Positions 1-11,300 of a stretch of 64,000 nucleotides of DNA are shown here, one piece after another. Position numbers and translations under genes: made by a program. The stretch is from Toxonevra muliebris (taxonomy: Eukaryota > Arthropoda > Insecta > Diptera > Pallopteridae), in NCBI GenBank assembly GCA_963691655.1, contig OY829326.1:84127235-84191234 (forward strand). The letters run 5' to 3'. The stretch's first letter is position 1. The number at the start of each line of letters is the position of its first letter. The notes below the pieces were generated by a model. The model ran no database searches and was not told where the DNA came from. It saw nothing but the letters and a program-made list of their open reading frames with translations.

Positions 1-2190
1 TATCTATCAAAATGAACGTCGAGTAACTCGGTGCTCCGAATTCATTTGAGCTCAATCGATTTTAAGAGTGGGTTCCCTGGAGACGAAATCCCCCATGTGT
101 CAAAAGAATTCCGGAGTCAGAAAGTACCTTATTATTAACCTACCAGTTCTGGAGCGCATTAAAAAAACATTAACCTTGATCAATTTTAAGCGTATGTCGC
201 TATTATAATATAAAATTATACCGGTGCGGGGAATTTGATTGAAAATCGGGGAATTTCTCGAGGGCTATCGGGGAGACAGAAAAAATGAGTTGGCATCCCT
301 GCTGACTACTGACAATTAGTGACTAGTCAGTGGTGAATTTCAATTTGAGACGATTTGTCATTTTATCGTAATATTTTAGTCTCTAATGACTAATCATTTG
401 TAAAAAATAGTCAGCTGGAGTATGGCAGGTCATAAGGATTCATAAAAATTATTATTACTACGAAAAAGATTTTATCTTACGTGGTTTGTGTTTTTTAAAT
501 AAAATAAAATTAAACGAAATAAATTATGGAAGAAGAGATACTTATTTTTGATCTCATTTTAAAGGTAGAGGCAACAGAGGCAAGGTAAAGTTTTAGATAT
601 AATTTTTATTGAAAATATAATGTGCAATAAGCAAGAATCTGACTTTTCAGGCTCCCAAAATCGTTGTGTTGGGACCTTATTACAGCTCTCAAACCATATG
701 ACAAGCAAAAAACCAGATTGCCTTTTGAACTTCATGTAATGTTATATTTTGTTTGCCTCTTTTGAGAAATTAAAGACTATATCAGTGTTGAATTTGATTT
801 TTAGTGATATAATATTGATTATGCTTTCCATGCACAAATATTTTAAAACTTAGTCAGTATTAAGCTTCGTAGTATTATTAGTATGTCACTTAGTAGTATT
901 AAGCTTAAAAAAATGAGAACCACATTTTCTTTCTTCATAATATTATTGCAATTTTCTACTTTTAGTAACGTAAAAACAAATTTAGAGAAGATTTTTTTTT
1001 GTGTTTTTGGAAACTTATTTTTGTTATATACTGTATTTACTAAACGTAAAAAAATAATTGGGGGACAAAACTAATTATCGGATTTCGAGAATGAATAGCC
1101 GGTGGTTGCCATGAACGGGCAGAGATACCGACATACATACATATCTCTATATCTAGGAAGAAAAGACCGGATATTAACGACGATGACAAAATTAACTAGC
1201 CAGTTTAGTTGTAAATAAATAGAGGGGTAATTACCGTCATTACTGTGTTGTAATCGGTATGCTGGATGGGGTGCCGGTTGAGATTCTCATCCACACACTC
1301 ATTTTCTAATACATAAATGGAGGTAAAAAATGTGATACAGTTTCAAAATAAGTAACTTTGCATTTTAAACTAAATTTAAAGAGTTTCCAAAACTGTGCAC
1401 ATACCCATTGTCATATCTATCAATCACGTTTGAAACATATATACATTTGTATACATACCAATATACATATGCACATATTTTCGACATGGATAAACTTGTG
1501 CTGAGTATTTTCGCAGCGGGTAGCAAAGTTAAATGAATGTAGAAATAGTTACTGATACAGTAGTTTTCAACTAGATTCAATATACATACATACAAACATT
1601 CATGTTTATGTATGAAGTATGGATGTATGTTATTTTGTAAGGAGTTTTGAACAAAAACTCAAGGGTGGTTAGTAAAGTGATAATAGCAAAAGTAATACAT
1701 ATGTGAAAACCTTTTGTAAACCGAATGTATCGCACTTGCATATGCAGATACAGATACAAAGGCAGAAATAAAATTTAAATTAAAAACGAAAACTGATAAA
1801 GTGCGGTTTAACAATGAACAAACAAAAAATATCTGGTTCTTTTAGATGCCTTGAATGTGCTACTACACATCTGCCTGTAACTCATACATATGCAAATCAC
1901 AGTCTGTAATGGAATCATGTGGGGCAGCCGGACTTAGGGTCAGTTTTTTAGTGCAAATTTAAATTAAGATGAAATTCGGTTTGCCTGACAACACATAATT
2001 CAAAACTAAACTAAGTTTTAATGAGAAATCAGTTCTTTAAGATGTAATAATGTGATGTGATATATTCTATCAAATAAATACCGGAAATTTTCCATTTAAA
2101 AGTTATTAAAAATTGTTTTTGCTGTAAGTTGGCTATCTGTCGACCAGTTTGTACACAGCTTGATCGGGTTAATCGACCTCTAGTGTAATA
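1..2190. other. AT-rich non-coding stretch, no gene seen
   Basis: I see no supportable coding region. The short open frames here have no recognisable domain and low-complexity composition. The stretch around 1130-1760 is rich in TATG/CATA words typical of dipteran intergenic DNA. Confidence 0.6.
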
Positions 2191-2256
2191 TCGAACAAAG
2201 TGAGCATATTTAAGAAGGCCTTAAAGGAATCACGACCATTTGATTATAGTCCAGTG

Positions 2257-3916
2257 TATTATAGTCCACAATCTCGATTTGGCGGCATAAAATCTAAAAT
2301 TTTTTAACCGAATTTTCGGAAATGTTATTTACATACTATATTTAATAAGAATAGTCTAGCTATAAAGAAAAAATACATTTTTCTGCTCTGTCAGCAAGCT
2401 GCAAACTTTTGTGCATATGTGAAGAAGAACTGGTTAATGTGTAGCAGGTCATTACCAAGATCTAAGTTATTAAATAGTAGGTAATTGGATTGAAGCACCG
2501 ATCGTGTTCAATCTTGGTGATGAAAGTTATTGTTCGCACGGTATAAGAAGCCGCACTCGGCTCAGTTATATTGATGGAAATCAGTGACTTAAAGAAAACT
2601 AGCGTCAGAACTCTGTGCAACAATGTCGGCTCAAATGCAAATAACAACGATCTGGCCTTTGTGTTGCGAAAAAGTATATCATCTCCTACAACGCCAACAA
2701 AAAAAAAAAACTTTTTTAAATTCTGAAAAGCGTGATCGCAATCAACTTTCCCCCGAAGAAGCGTTGACTGTTTTATTGTTAAATAGTTTAAACAAAGGCC
2801 AATAGGTGAATATGCGGTTAATGAGCACGTTAATTTCATCCGCTTACAATAAATTACTCGATTGTAAGTTGCTTGGTAGTCCGGATGCTTCAGCAGGGGT
2901 TTCATTACAAAACTTGCTAGACGATACTGCTAGAAGAACTTTATTAATGCAAAGTGAAGTTATCGAACATGGAAATGATTTGAATGTTGTTAAATTAATA
3001 CTTAGCTATGGGTTTGGTGGATCCACGGGCCAAAGTATGTTTAAACAAAATTTAAAAACGATACTCCCGAATCTTTCGGCCATTCGCTTTTTGTCACAAC
3101 TGTTATAACTCTAAAAATGGTCGCATTTTCAGGAGAAATTATATGGCTTAACTGAATTCCACAATCTACATGATTTTGAGGACCTTAGGATTTCGAAATA
3201 ACTCATTTACGCCCTTTTGAATTGAGCTTGGAAAACGGATCAACAATTAAAGTTCATTGTGAATTATATATGACGCTTATTGAAGGCAAAGTTTTAAATG
3301 CCATAACTGGAAAACATTCCTACCAGGCTTGCACAATTTGTGTAGCGACCCCTAAACCTAAACCAAAACCGAATACTTTAAAATATGGCGTAGACGCACT
3401 AAGTTTTTGAATTTATTTAAAACCTTTCGCTAATAATTGATATAAAAATATGGCAGATAACAAGCTCTACAGATAAAGAAATAGTAAAAAAAGAAGTAAA
3501 ACCGAAGCTCAGAAGAAATTCTGAGATCAAATGGGTCGGAAATTACAAAAAACTGTTCTTTACCATGGACGTCAAATGATGTCTTTAATGAAGGTAACGA
3601 TAATTCTAATGAATCTGAAGATGATTGCAGCACTTTTTCCGAATACTCATTCGAGTTAGATGTCAAAGCTAATGAATAAAAATTATGTTTTTATTACTTT
3701 CATCTACAATATATGTATAATCATGGACCATTTTAAGTAGTAAAAATATGTGTTTAAATGTTTTATGCCTTAGGTCCTGAAAACTATCAACCTCATTGGT
3801 AATTTCCTCAACACATCATGTATAGTTCCTAAAATAGACACAAATGCAGGAAGTTTTCGTAATCTGTCTTCATTATCCGATTTTATGCCGCATAATCGGG
3901 TTTCTGGACCATAGTG
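2257..3916 (+). mobile_element. Transib DNA transposon, internally deleted
   Basis: The right terminus (complement) begins CACTATGGTCCAG, matching the CACWRTG start of Transib ends and RAG recombination signals. The left terminus, TATTATAGTCCA, is the same sequence carrying C-to-T and G-to-A changes. The terminal repeats match over about 38 bp and share GCGGCATAAAATC. The flanking 5 bp are CAGTG on the left and CAATG on the right, a one-mismatch 5-bp duplication as expected for Transib. The element is about 1.66 kb, whereas autonomous copies are roughly 3 kb, so about half is missing. It carries a broken transposase on the plus strand and lies inside a mariner fragment. Confidence 0.82.
2623..3679 (+). 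pseudogene. Transib transposase remnant (RAG1-related family)
   Basis: An ATG-led frame at 2623 gives an SPEEALTVLLLNSLNKGQ segment, an in-frame TAG (2803-2805), and then a continuation with GVSLQNLLDDT and GFGGSTGQSMFKQN, motifs of the Transib N-terminal half. After a frameshift, 3222-3408 gives the LYMTLIEGKVLNAITG block followed by a C-x2-C-like ACTICVATPK zinc-knuckle region; the second Cys-Gly of the usual CGAT is changed. The sequence then jumps to an acidic tail (SNESEDDCSTFSEYSFE) ending at a TAA at 3677-3679. The catalytic core that normally follows the zinc region is absent, so the copy cannot be active. Motifs are seen in the sequence; the family is assigned from known Transib proteins. 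Confidence 0.8.
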
Positions 3917-4299
3917 CAATGGTACAAAGCAGTCAAAGAAGTCCTTGAAGACTTCCCTCGCTCTGGTCTACTCTCAACGTCTTCGACTGAAGAAACTATC
4001 GTCAGAATGGATAGGGTGGTGATGGAAACCGTCATTTAAGCTTAAAAGAATTGGATCTAAACATGTCTCGCAAGTCTGTTCGAATCATTTTATTTGATGT
4101 TCTCGGGATGAGAAACGTTTTTTTAAAAATTCCTAAGAACACTTGAACTTCAAGTAGTTCCACAGTATACAAACGGGCCGAAACTCTATTTGCCATTGCC
4201 AGCCTTGTGAACCGTTCTTTAATTATAATGATCTCGACGAGAATATATTGATATACTGGTATTTCCACGTGACATTACTCCTTTATATGAATTTTTTTT

Positions 4300-6050
4300 T
4301 AAAATATGGAAGCAATGTGAGCAGCGGACCAAACACTTCCTATAATTTCCTATATATTATTTTTTCCTTTAAAAGTTTCATTCCTCTAAGTAGATGGGCC
4401 GTACTCATTGTTTAGTGGGCTAATACTGGCTGGACCACTAGACCGCCCCGACGATAAGTGGATGGCATACAGACCCCTATTTAATATTTTTGTTTACGTG
4501 CAGTTCAATGTCACGGTAGTGAATCGATTAAAAATGTTGGGTAAGTTTTTTATTTGGAAGTTCTATAGCTTTGACATCTGAAGCAAAGCTCTTCGTTAGA
4601 GAACCTTCCACCCCTCTTTGTGCCCTCCTTTTCACGGGTTTCTGACACAAATTCACTTAAAAGTGTTCAAGTGGTCTCAAAAATATTCCTCATGAAAAAG
4701 TAAAGCACACAACCGAGCACTTAAACTAATTTACTTACCCACCGACTACCATCATTACACCAACGCCATCTTGAACTTCTTAAAAATACCAAGTATATTA
4801 TTCCAGAAGCCAATCAGTCATCTACCTCCGTATCTTCAACCAAAATGGCGAATAAAGAAGGACAAGATTTCTGTGATGAAAGCTAGACTTTATTTTAGTT
4901 AAGTTACTAGTCAGTAACTGGTAAGTATGCCTCCTTCAACCAAGAGCCTTAATAGGAATCTGAGGCCGCCCAGGCGGAGTACGAGAGAACCGTGAATCAT
5001 AATAGTTATTGAAGATCTTGCTTACTCGTGCTATAGTTCCTCCAGAAAAAAATAATGGTTAAATTATTTTTGTACCAAAACAGTCTCCAGAAAATTCCTT
5101 AGTCATTTACGTAAGTTACATATAATATCATAAGTTTTAGCTCGATGCATATATGTATGTTTGTGTGTACCTATTTAAAAAAAGCTTTAGAGTTTAGGGG
5201 GTTTCTATATTCGTGTATGGCCAAACGTATTTTTCTCGCTTGTTTAATTTGAATTGAATGAATGAAAAGCAAAATGCGAAGGGCAAACATAGTAAAATAC
5301 CCGTTGGAATTAAATATAGAAAGGATATTGTAACAGTTGGAAGATCAACCCTTTTATCACATAATCAGAGTCACGTGAATTTTAATAGCTCCGACGTTAC
5401 ACAAGGGATGCCGGAAATCTAACGTCAGCGCAGCAATCCGAAAGTCAAATTCTACAAACTCATGCTGAAATCATTTAGAAATATTCGTTCATTTTTCGTA
5501 TTCGCATTTGACATTCGTACGTTATGCTACGTTACAGCAACAACAACTATAAAAAAGGAGCAATTTTGAAAAGGGTCCTTGCAAATGATGTTTCTCATGC
5601 GTAAGCGGATGTATGCTTATGTGTGTGTGTGTGTGTGTGTATGTGTATCTATATGAGTTTAGAGTCCATGTCCATGTATGACTTGTGTAAATTTTGCATA
5701 ATTACACGCAGTCGTTCGCTCTTATGCAATTGTCTAACAATGTTTTAATTAAACCCATGGCAACCGGAATAACTTTTGTTTGTTTATTACTCTTTTTTTG
5801 TTTGTTTGTTACTTCTTTTGTTGCTGTTGTTATTGTTGTTGCTTCTGGTTTAAACGAAATATTTATTTGTGCGTCGAATGGAATTCCACAATTAACAAAA
5901 ATTTTATTATTGAGAATATGTTCGGAAATGCAAATGTAAAGCTGAAAGCTATCAAAATCTTTTTGCTTTTGCTCGTATGCACACATGTCGTTCACACAGA
6001 ATATATTATTTGGTGTCATTTCTAAAGACATTCATACGTTTTATGTACAT
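4300..6050. other. Non-coding stretch, no supportable gene
   Basis: No recognisable coding region. The segment 4560-5060 is slightly richer in GC and reads like decayed mobile DNA, but I could not assign it. A dinucleotide repeat lies at 5621-5640. The overlapping frames at 5700-6030 look like chance frames through TTG/TTA-rich sequence. Confidence 0.5.
5621..5640. repeat. (GT)10 microsatellite
   Basis: Perfect GT dinucleotide run, followed by imperfect ATGTGTAT sequence. Confidence 0.95.
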
Positions 6051-6536
6051 AGATAAAGGGTGATTTGTTAAGCATTTGGATTTTAGTTCTCAAAAAAAAA
6101 AAAAGACAGAAAAAGTACAAAAGTGTAGGATATTTATATTTGAGTCAACAAATCAAATAGTATATAGGCGTCAAATCGCGCGGTCTAGGTGGCCAACTCA
6201 CTGGTCCGAAACGTGAGATAAATTCCTCACCAAACTCATCTCTCAATATATAGGCCCATTGTTTCACGTGCTGTGTTTTATGTAGCGCCCTCGTTTTGAA
6301 ACTACATGTCGACCAGATTCAGCTCGCACCTTTTGGGCAAAAAAAAGCGACAAATGCGACAATTTTGCCTATTAACATACCCATTCAACCAGAAATGAGC
6401 TTCGTCGCTGAGCACAAGTTTTCGGTACAAAAACGGATTTAAGGGGCTTTTCCTTAAGGGGTTAGGTCCAGTTAGAGGCGTGAGAGAATTAGTATTTTAA
6501 ATAATTTTTTTTGACAGAAATTACATTTATTTCAAA

Positions 6537-7667
6537 GAAGATAAAATGTTAACCAATGACGGTGATATAAAGAGACGATGGCTAGAATATTACGAGGAAC
6601 TGTCTAACGTAGAATTCCCGCGCAAACCACTGGAATTACTAGATCCAACCACTGGCCCCATATGCAAAATCACCAACGAAGAAGTGTCGGCAGCTTTATT
6701 CAAAATGAAAAACAATAAGGCTGTTGGCCCCGACCAAATACCAACCGAGGTTTTCAATCTTCTGGGGGATGAAGGCATGTTATGGCTGACTCTACTTTTC
6801 AGCAAAGTAATCCACGACGGCATGCCAGCGTCATGGCGGAATAGCTATCTTATCCCCTTTTACAAAAATAAGGTGATGTGAGGAACTGCGCATACCACCG
6901 TGGCATAAAACTGATGTCGCATTGCACTGCTAAAAGTTTGAAGTTAAAGTCGGTGTACATCAAGGCTCCGCATTAATCCCGCTGCTTTTTAATATAGTTA
7001 TGGATTATTTTACGCGCGACATTCAAGACGATATCCCATGGGCCCTCTTATACGCTGATGACGTAGTCCTACTGTAAGAAGACGCAGAATCCTTGCAGAC
7101 GGACTAAGGATCAGCCGCTCAAAAACGGAATATGTTAAATTTGCCTTTGGAACGAACACCAACAACACTGAGATAAAAATCGGCAATGACATCGTTAAGC
7201 AGGCGGACAATTTTAAGTACCTAGGTTCACATGTTTCCAGTGATGGCCTATTGGAGCGAGAAGTCTCACACCGAATTCAATGTGGTGGGCAAAGTTGGCG
7301 TGCTATGTTAGGAGTCCTGTGGGACAAAAAAATCTCACACACTCTCAAGGGTAAAATTTACAAGTCAGTTGTTAGACCCGCCTTAATGTACGCCTCGGAA
7401 TGCTTGGCGGATCCTAAAAAACAAGAGCAGTGGCTGCATGTGGCAGAAATGCGCATGCTTAGATGGGCTTCTGGAGTGACATAACTAGAGAAGGTTGAAA
7501 ATAAGTACATAAGAGGAAGCTGTAAAGTTAGGCCAATAACGGAAAAGCTGCAAGAACAACGTCTCCGATGGTATGGTCATGCTACAAAGAAACGTCGATT
7601 CTCTTACCACCCAGGACAGACCCACCTGGCGCTTACGTACAAAGACCCCATATAAGAAGAAGAAGTA
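6537..7667 (+). mobile_element. RTE-clade non-LTR retrotransposon, 5'-truncated and internally deleted
   Basis: The insertion is bounded by a perfect 17-bp target duplication (ATTACATTTATTTCAAA, 6520-6536 and 7668-7684). It ends in the AAG-rich tail TATAAGAAGAAGAAGTA typical of RTE elements. It begins inside ORF2, just before the reverse transcriptase domain, and lacks everything upstream. It is the youngest layer in this nest, because it splits the TTAA-flanked MITE. Confidence 0.88.
6546..7655 (+). pseudogene. RTE reverse transcriptase and C-terminal remnant
   Basis: The open segment 6546-6881 encodes IKRRWLEYYEEL, then KMKNNKAVGPDQIPTEV and the WRNSYLIPFYKNK block, the finger region of RTE reverse transcriptases. 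After a frameshift come RGIKLMSH and then, abruptly, VGVHQGSALIPLLFN. The roughly 110 residues normally between them are deleted, including the first catalytic Asp motif (FIDLEKAYD in relatives). The YADDVVLL catalytic box survives near 7050, followed by a stop. The C-terminal part is readable in shifting frames: FKYLGSHV, EVSHRIQ, KLKGKIYKSVVRPALMY, VAEMRMLRWASGVT and LRWYGH-like segments. It is non-functional. Confidence 0.85.
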
Positions 7668-8143
7668 ATTACATTTATTTCAAAAAACTAACCCCTTAAG
7701 CCTACTCACCGAAAATTCAACATTGTGGCAGATCGCCCGACTTCAGTACGTAAATATGCTTTGTTTTATACACTTTTAGACCAAGATCCTTGCCTACAGG
7801 CGCCGAATAACACAATCACAGCTGCTGCAAAATGCGACGGATGGACGAATCAGGGTCTTCATGTCTTCATCAGCACTGGCCGCTACTGCAGCAATATTTT
7901 CCTCTGTACGCACTCTACTCACACAGGCAGGTGGATTGATATCCAATAGCGTAAAATTGGTGCGAAATTGTTTACTCAGTAGGTTAATTATGAAGACCAA
8001 AAAAGAACATTTCTCACAAAGCAACAATTGATAATAAAATTCAATAATTTGTGAGCGCTGTTCGGGTGTCGATCTTTTCATGATGAAATGGCAACGCTTA
8101 CTGACATTGTTTGACTTTGACACATGCCATGAATCAAGCTTAA

Positions 8144-8250
8144 AATACAATTGCGTCGTTCGACGGTGAAGCGATCGACGGGTGTGTGCATTTTAATTTT
8201 GACAGCGAGTAGCCGTCGAACGCTTTTCCGTCATACGACGCAATTGTGTT
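8144..8250. mobile_element. 107-bp TTAA-flanked MITE
   Basis: Inverted termini AATACAATTGCGTCGTTCGA and AACACAATTGCGTCGTATGA (the second is the complement of the right end) lie just inside TTAA sites at 8140-8143 and 8251-8254. It interrupts the right part of the IS630-type element, outside the transposase frame. It is too short to encode anything. Confidence 0.7.
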
Positions 8251-8329
8251 TTAAGATCTACGAGGGAACTGACAAAAAATCTACACTGAAAAACCAGACA
8301 ACAATAAAATCACCCTTTATTTATTTACA

Positions 8330-11300
8330 TAAATCAAATTTCAAACAGAAGAACAAAAAATTATCGACAAATATTCATTCTCCTAACTGCATTGATTAAT
8401 TTAGAGTTTATGCTTTTGATGGATAATATTTATGTCTCTCAGTGTCCGTCCCCCTTTCTGAATTCGTCCTTATCAGTGCTCTCTGATTGAGCTCAATAAG
8501 GCTCTGAGATCCTTAAACAGGTGGCTCACACCTTTATGGATGCCGGTATCCAGCACATTAGCCCACAAAATCTTAGGCATCCACTTTCGAGTTCCTAGTT
8601 TCAGTTTCACTTGACCGTGTCCTCTTATTCTCATGTGTTAGCCTGTAGACTTTCTGAAAGTATGCAAAAGAAAATAGACTGGGACCACGTCGGGACTTTA
8701 AAAAATTCGGAATCTATTAACAATTGAAACTAGAAAAATTTTAATAAAATTTCAGCATACGGATGTGTGAAGTTATGATTGCCTTGTTTTTATTTCGTTA
8801 AGATCAATGTAAAGAAATGTAACATAAAAAAACAACAACAAAATATATCTTGCATTTACATTTCAAATTATGGATGCGCCACGTGGCACAAAAATTATTG
8901 AATCCGATGTAATAATTTCGTATCTCTTTTTCCTTTATCATTATTTTCAATATCAATCGTAAGATTGCAATAGATTTGAAGAGTTTGATTGTGAAATACC
9001 GAAAAGCATTACGGTAATATGGCAGGGGTAGAGAGTAGAATTAATGTCCGGAAATTTATTATGGCAAAATCCTTTTTGTCGCCTGCTGTGCTATGTTCCG
9101 GTTCCGGCAGCGGAAGGAAATCAAATGGCAGATAAGCAAAGTCTGATATTCGCATAAATAAATGAGTGTGTATCAACGCAAAAACTTACAACTTCTTTCC
9201 ACTCAAGTGTGCATTTTCTGATTTAGGAATTAGTTACTTTGCATTTGTAAGTGCGCACTCGTACATTGTTTGCATATTATTTTCTTTGCGATTTTTAAGA
9301 TAAGCCATTCGTAAAGATAAAGATACTCAGCGTTGTACCTTCACATTGACTAGTTAGTAAATATCATGGTTGCATATCTTCAAAAGTTTGGAAACAAGCC
9401 TGGGCTGACAAAACTTCGTACTGTACAAATCCGTCTGCCCCACTGGTGAGTTTGTTTCACTACCAGTCCGCTTGTTTCCCACAATGAATCGAAAGTCTTT
9501 GTGTGCGTCATTATTAAATGCCATCTTTCCTTCGTTCGACTGGCTTAAATAATTACCATGAAATGATTTGCGAAACAAAAACTGCTGACTCAGGGAAAAC
9601 TAATTATTTCGTTTTGTTATTTAGTTAACAGTTAAACATGTGCGAACGTTTCAGTTTTACAACTTTTATCGGCTTACTCATGCCTAGCGCATAGTTTTTT
9701 ATTGTACTAACATAAGTTTACCTTTTGTGCAGTTTTTGCACCTCATTTGAGATTTTTAATTAGTAGTCGAAGTTCGGATGTTTTTAGACTACATACGTGA
9801 TATATTTTAAATATTCACGGAAAAAAATTACCTTGAACTTCATAGCTATAAAATTTTCATAATCTATAAACATAATAAATAATAAGGCAGGATTCAGAGA
9901 AATGTCACAAAACATTCTTCAGTGTGCTACTCTAAAAGTCACCCAATCTCTCATGTAGTACAACTAGACAATCCATAACTACCCACTTGGAAAGAAGTTA
10001 ATTCGCTAAGTAAATCAATTGAAGAATATGTATGTTGATGAAATGGATGAAAAAGATAGAATATCGAACGGACAATGCATACAATTTACACATTTTCTTT
10101 CAATTCTCTTTTGTGTTTTTGAAGAGATAAAAATAAAAAAGTTTTTGTAAGGTGCTGTTGAAATTTTTTTAGCGTTATTCAGTTGAACCATTTTATTTGC
10201 ATTTTGTTCATATATATTTTTTGATTCCTTTGAGCTTGATTTATTTTATTTATTCATCAATTTGCAGTGCAGAAATACTATAAATAAATTAAAACAAATT
10301 AATTAATAAATTTGTATTTTAAAACGAATATAATGTATTCAATAAATAGTAATGGAAATCGTTTAATTTATTAAGATAAGTTGCTAAAAATTAGCAAATT
10401 AGACATTCGAAGACTTCTTCGATTGTAGAGTTAATCTGAAAAAAAAATAAATTTGTGCTTATAGATGCACAGGGTGTTCTACACAAACTTTTTCATCCCA
10501 TAATACTCTATATTAGAGATGGGCGTGTGACATGAATTTTACGTGGCACGTGTGAACACGCACGCACAGGACATAATTTCCACGTGAGCATGCGTGAGCG
10601 TGATTTGATTTCTATATTTCCTGCGTGAACATGCTTGAACAAGACATAATTTCGACGTGAAAATACGGGAGTATGAGTTACTATTGATAATGCCCAATGG
10701 ACCAAGCAGTGAATGTTGAGCGAACGTTCGCTTAAACTATCGCAAACGGGCTCAGAAACGAGCGTCTTGCGATCAAAAAAACGAGCGTCGCATGAACATC
10801 CGCTCTATGTCACGAGTGTGCTCGTACACTATAATTTTGCGAGCATAAATATGACAAAAAAAAAACAAAAAAACCAGTGTCGCAAGGTCATTCGTAAACG
10901 TGCTTGCAAGCGATAATTTTGGGAACTTGAATATGACAATGAAAAATTAATAAGAAAAGGAGACAACAACAGGTTTCTCTGGCTCGTAAAAATGCTCGCA
11001 AAAGGCTCGCTAATGATATCTTTTGCAAGTGTCATAAACAAAACTTTTCCTGCCATAAACTGAGCGGCATATGATTCGCTTACCTGTCGTTTTCAGATCC
11101 GATCGCGATAATTTTGTCCGCAGTTTCGCCAAACTCTGGTAATAGTTAACGATAACGGAAACAGTTTAACGACAGACCTTCAATTCATTGGCCAATTTTT
11201 TGTAGGGCCAATTTTGATTTTTTTGAAAATTTTTAATAATTTCAAGATGTATTTCTTTTCTTCACTCATTTTGATTAAACTCACAATAAATCAACATGTT

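Larger units (their letters stand above)
2197..4160 (+). mobile_element. Old mariner transposon fragment, split by a Transib insertion
   Basis: The right part (about 3917-4130) translates to a decayed mariner transposase N-terminal region. It reads QWYKAVKEVLEDFPRSG, then a STSSTEETIVRMD-like stretch, and then the helix-turn-helix segment ending near LGMRN, where family members typically have LGMKRV. The left part (about 2209-2256) reads KKALKESRPFDYSPV in a compatible frame and would lead directly into QWYK once the Transib element is removed. Downstream the frame is broken, and no catalytic D or E can be traced. No terminal repeats were found, so the outer limits are approximate. The family call on the right part is firm; the left continuation is inference. 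Confidence 0.6.
6458..7695. mobile_element. 90-bp TTAA-flanked MITE, split by an RTE insertion
   Basis: GGGGTTAG at 6458-6465 and its complement CTAACCCC at 7688-7695 form the termini, each flanked by TTAA (6454-6457 and 7696-7699). Without the RTE element and its duplicated 17 bp the element is about 90 bp. Removing it with one TTAA rejoins the host transposase as GE-stop-A-stop-GK, where relatives read GEWALGK, so it is clearly an insertion into coding sequence. TTAA targeting suggests a piggyBac-type transposase mobilised it, but the termini do not look like classical piggyBac ends. Confidence 0.75.
6180..8081 (-). pseudogene. DDE transposase (IS630/Tc1-mariner type), broken
   Basis: The likely start is the ATG at 8081, giving MKRSTPEQRSQIIEFYYQ, the usual N-terminal helix-turn-helix opening of this insect family. 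RTEENIAAVAASADED and KDLGLKVYKTKHIYVLKSGDLPQ-like segments follow near 7770. The frame then meets the TTAA element and resumes at about 6447 with NPFLYRKLVLSDEAHFWLNG, which holds the first catalytic Asp. The sequence next skips to a degraded FQNEGAT block, equivalent to the WFQQDGATCHT motif, and an ELATRPRDLTP-like block where PPRSCDLTP is usual. Several stops and frameshifts are present, so the gene is dead. Motifs were read directly; the family comes from known insect transposases. Confidence 0.8.
6056..8317 (-). mobile_element. IS630/Tc1-mariner-type DNA transposon with nested insertions
   Basis: Both ends carry the 11-bp inverted repeat AAGGGTGATTT, with TA on either side (6054-6055 and 8318-8319), the TA duplication expected of this superfamily. 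The transposase remnant runs on the minus strand. The 2.26-kb span includes a TTAA-flanked 90-bp element, itself split by an RTE retrotransposon, and a second short TTAA-flanked element at 8144-8250. Subtracting these leaves about 0.9 kb, shorter than the roughly 1.3 kb expected, because part of the catalytic domain is deleted. Confidence 0.85.

Noticed and set aside
2462..2905. 147-residue minus-strand frame
   Set aside because: It is antisense to the Transib transposase frames, which carry the recognisable motifs.
4560..5060. Possible LTR retroelement fragment or solo LTR
   Set aside because: The composition is suggestive, but no paired LTR, TG...CA ends, primer-binding site or coding motif could be identified.
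5694..6031. Overlapping open frames on both strands
   Set aside because: Repetitive TTG/TTA composition and no recognisable domain; they also end beside a transposon boundary. Treated as chance frames.
10510..10700. AGAGATGGGC at 10516 and GCCCAATGGA near 10692 as termini of one element
   Set aside because: The inverted match is short and imperfect, and no target duplication is present.
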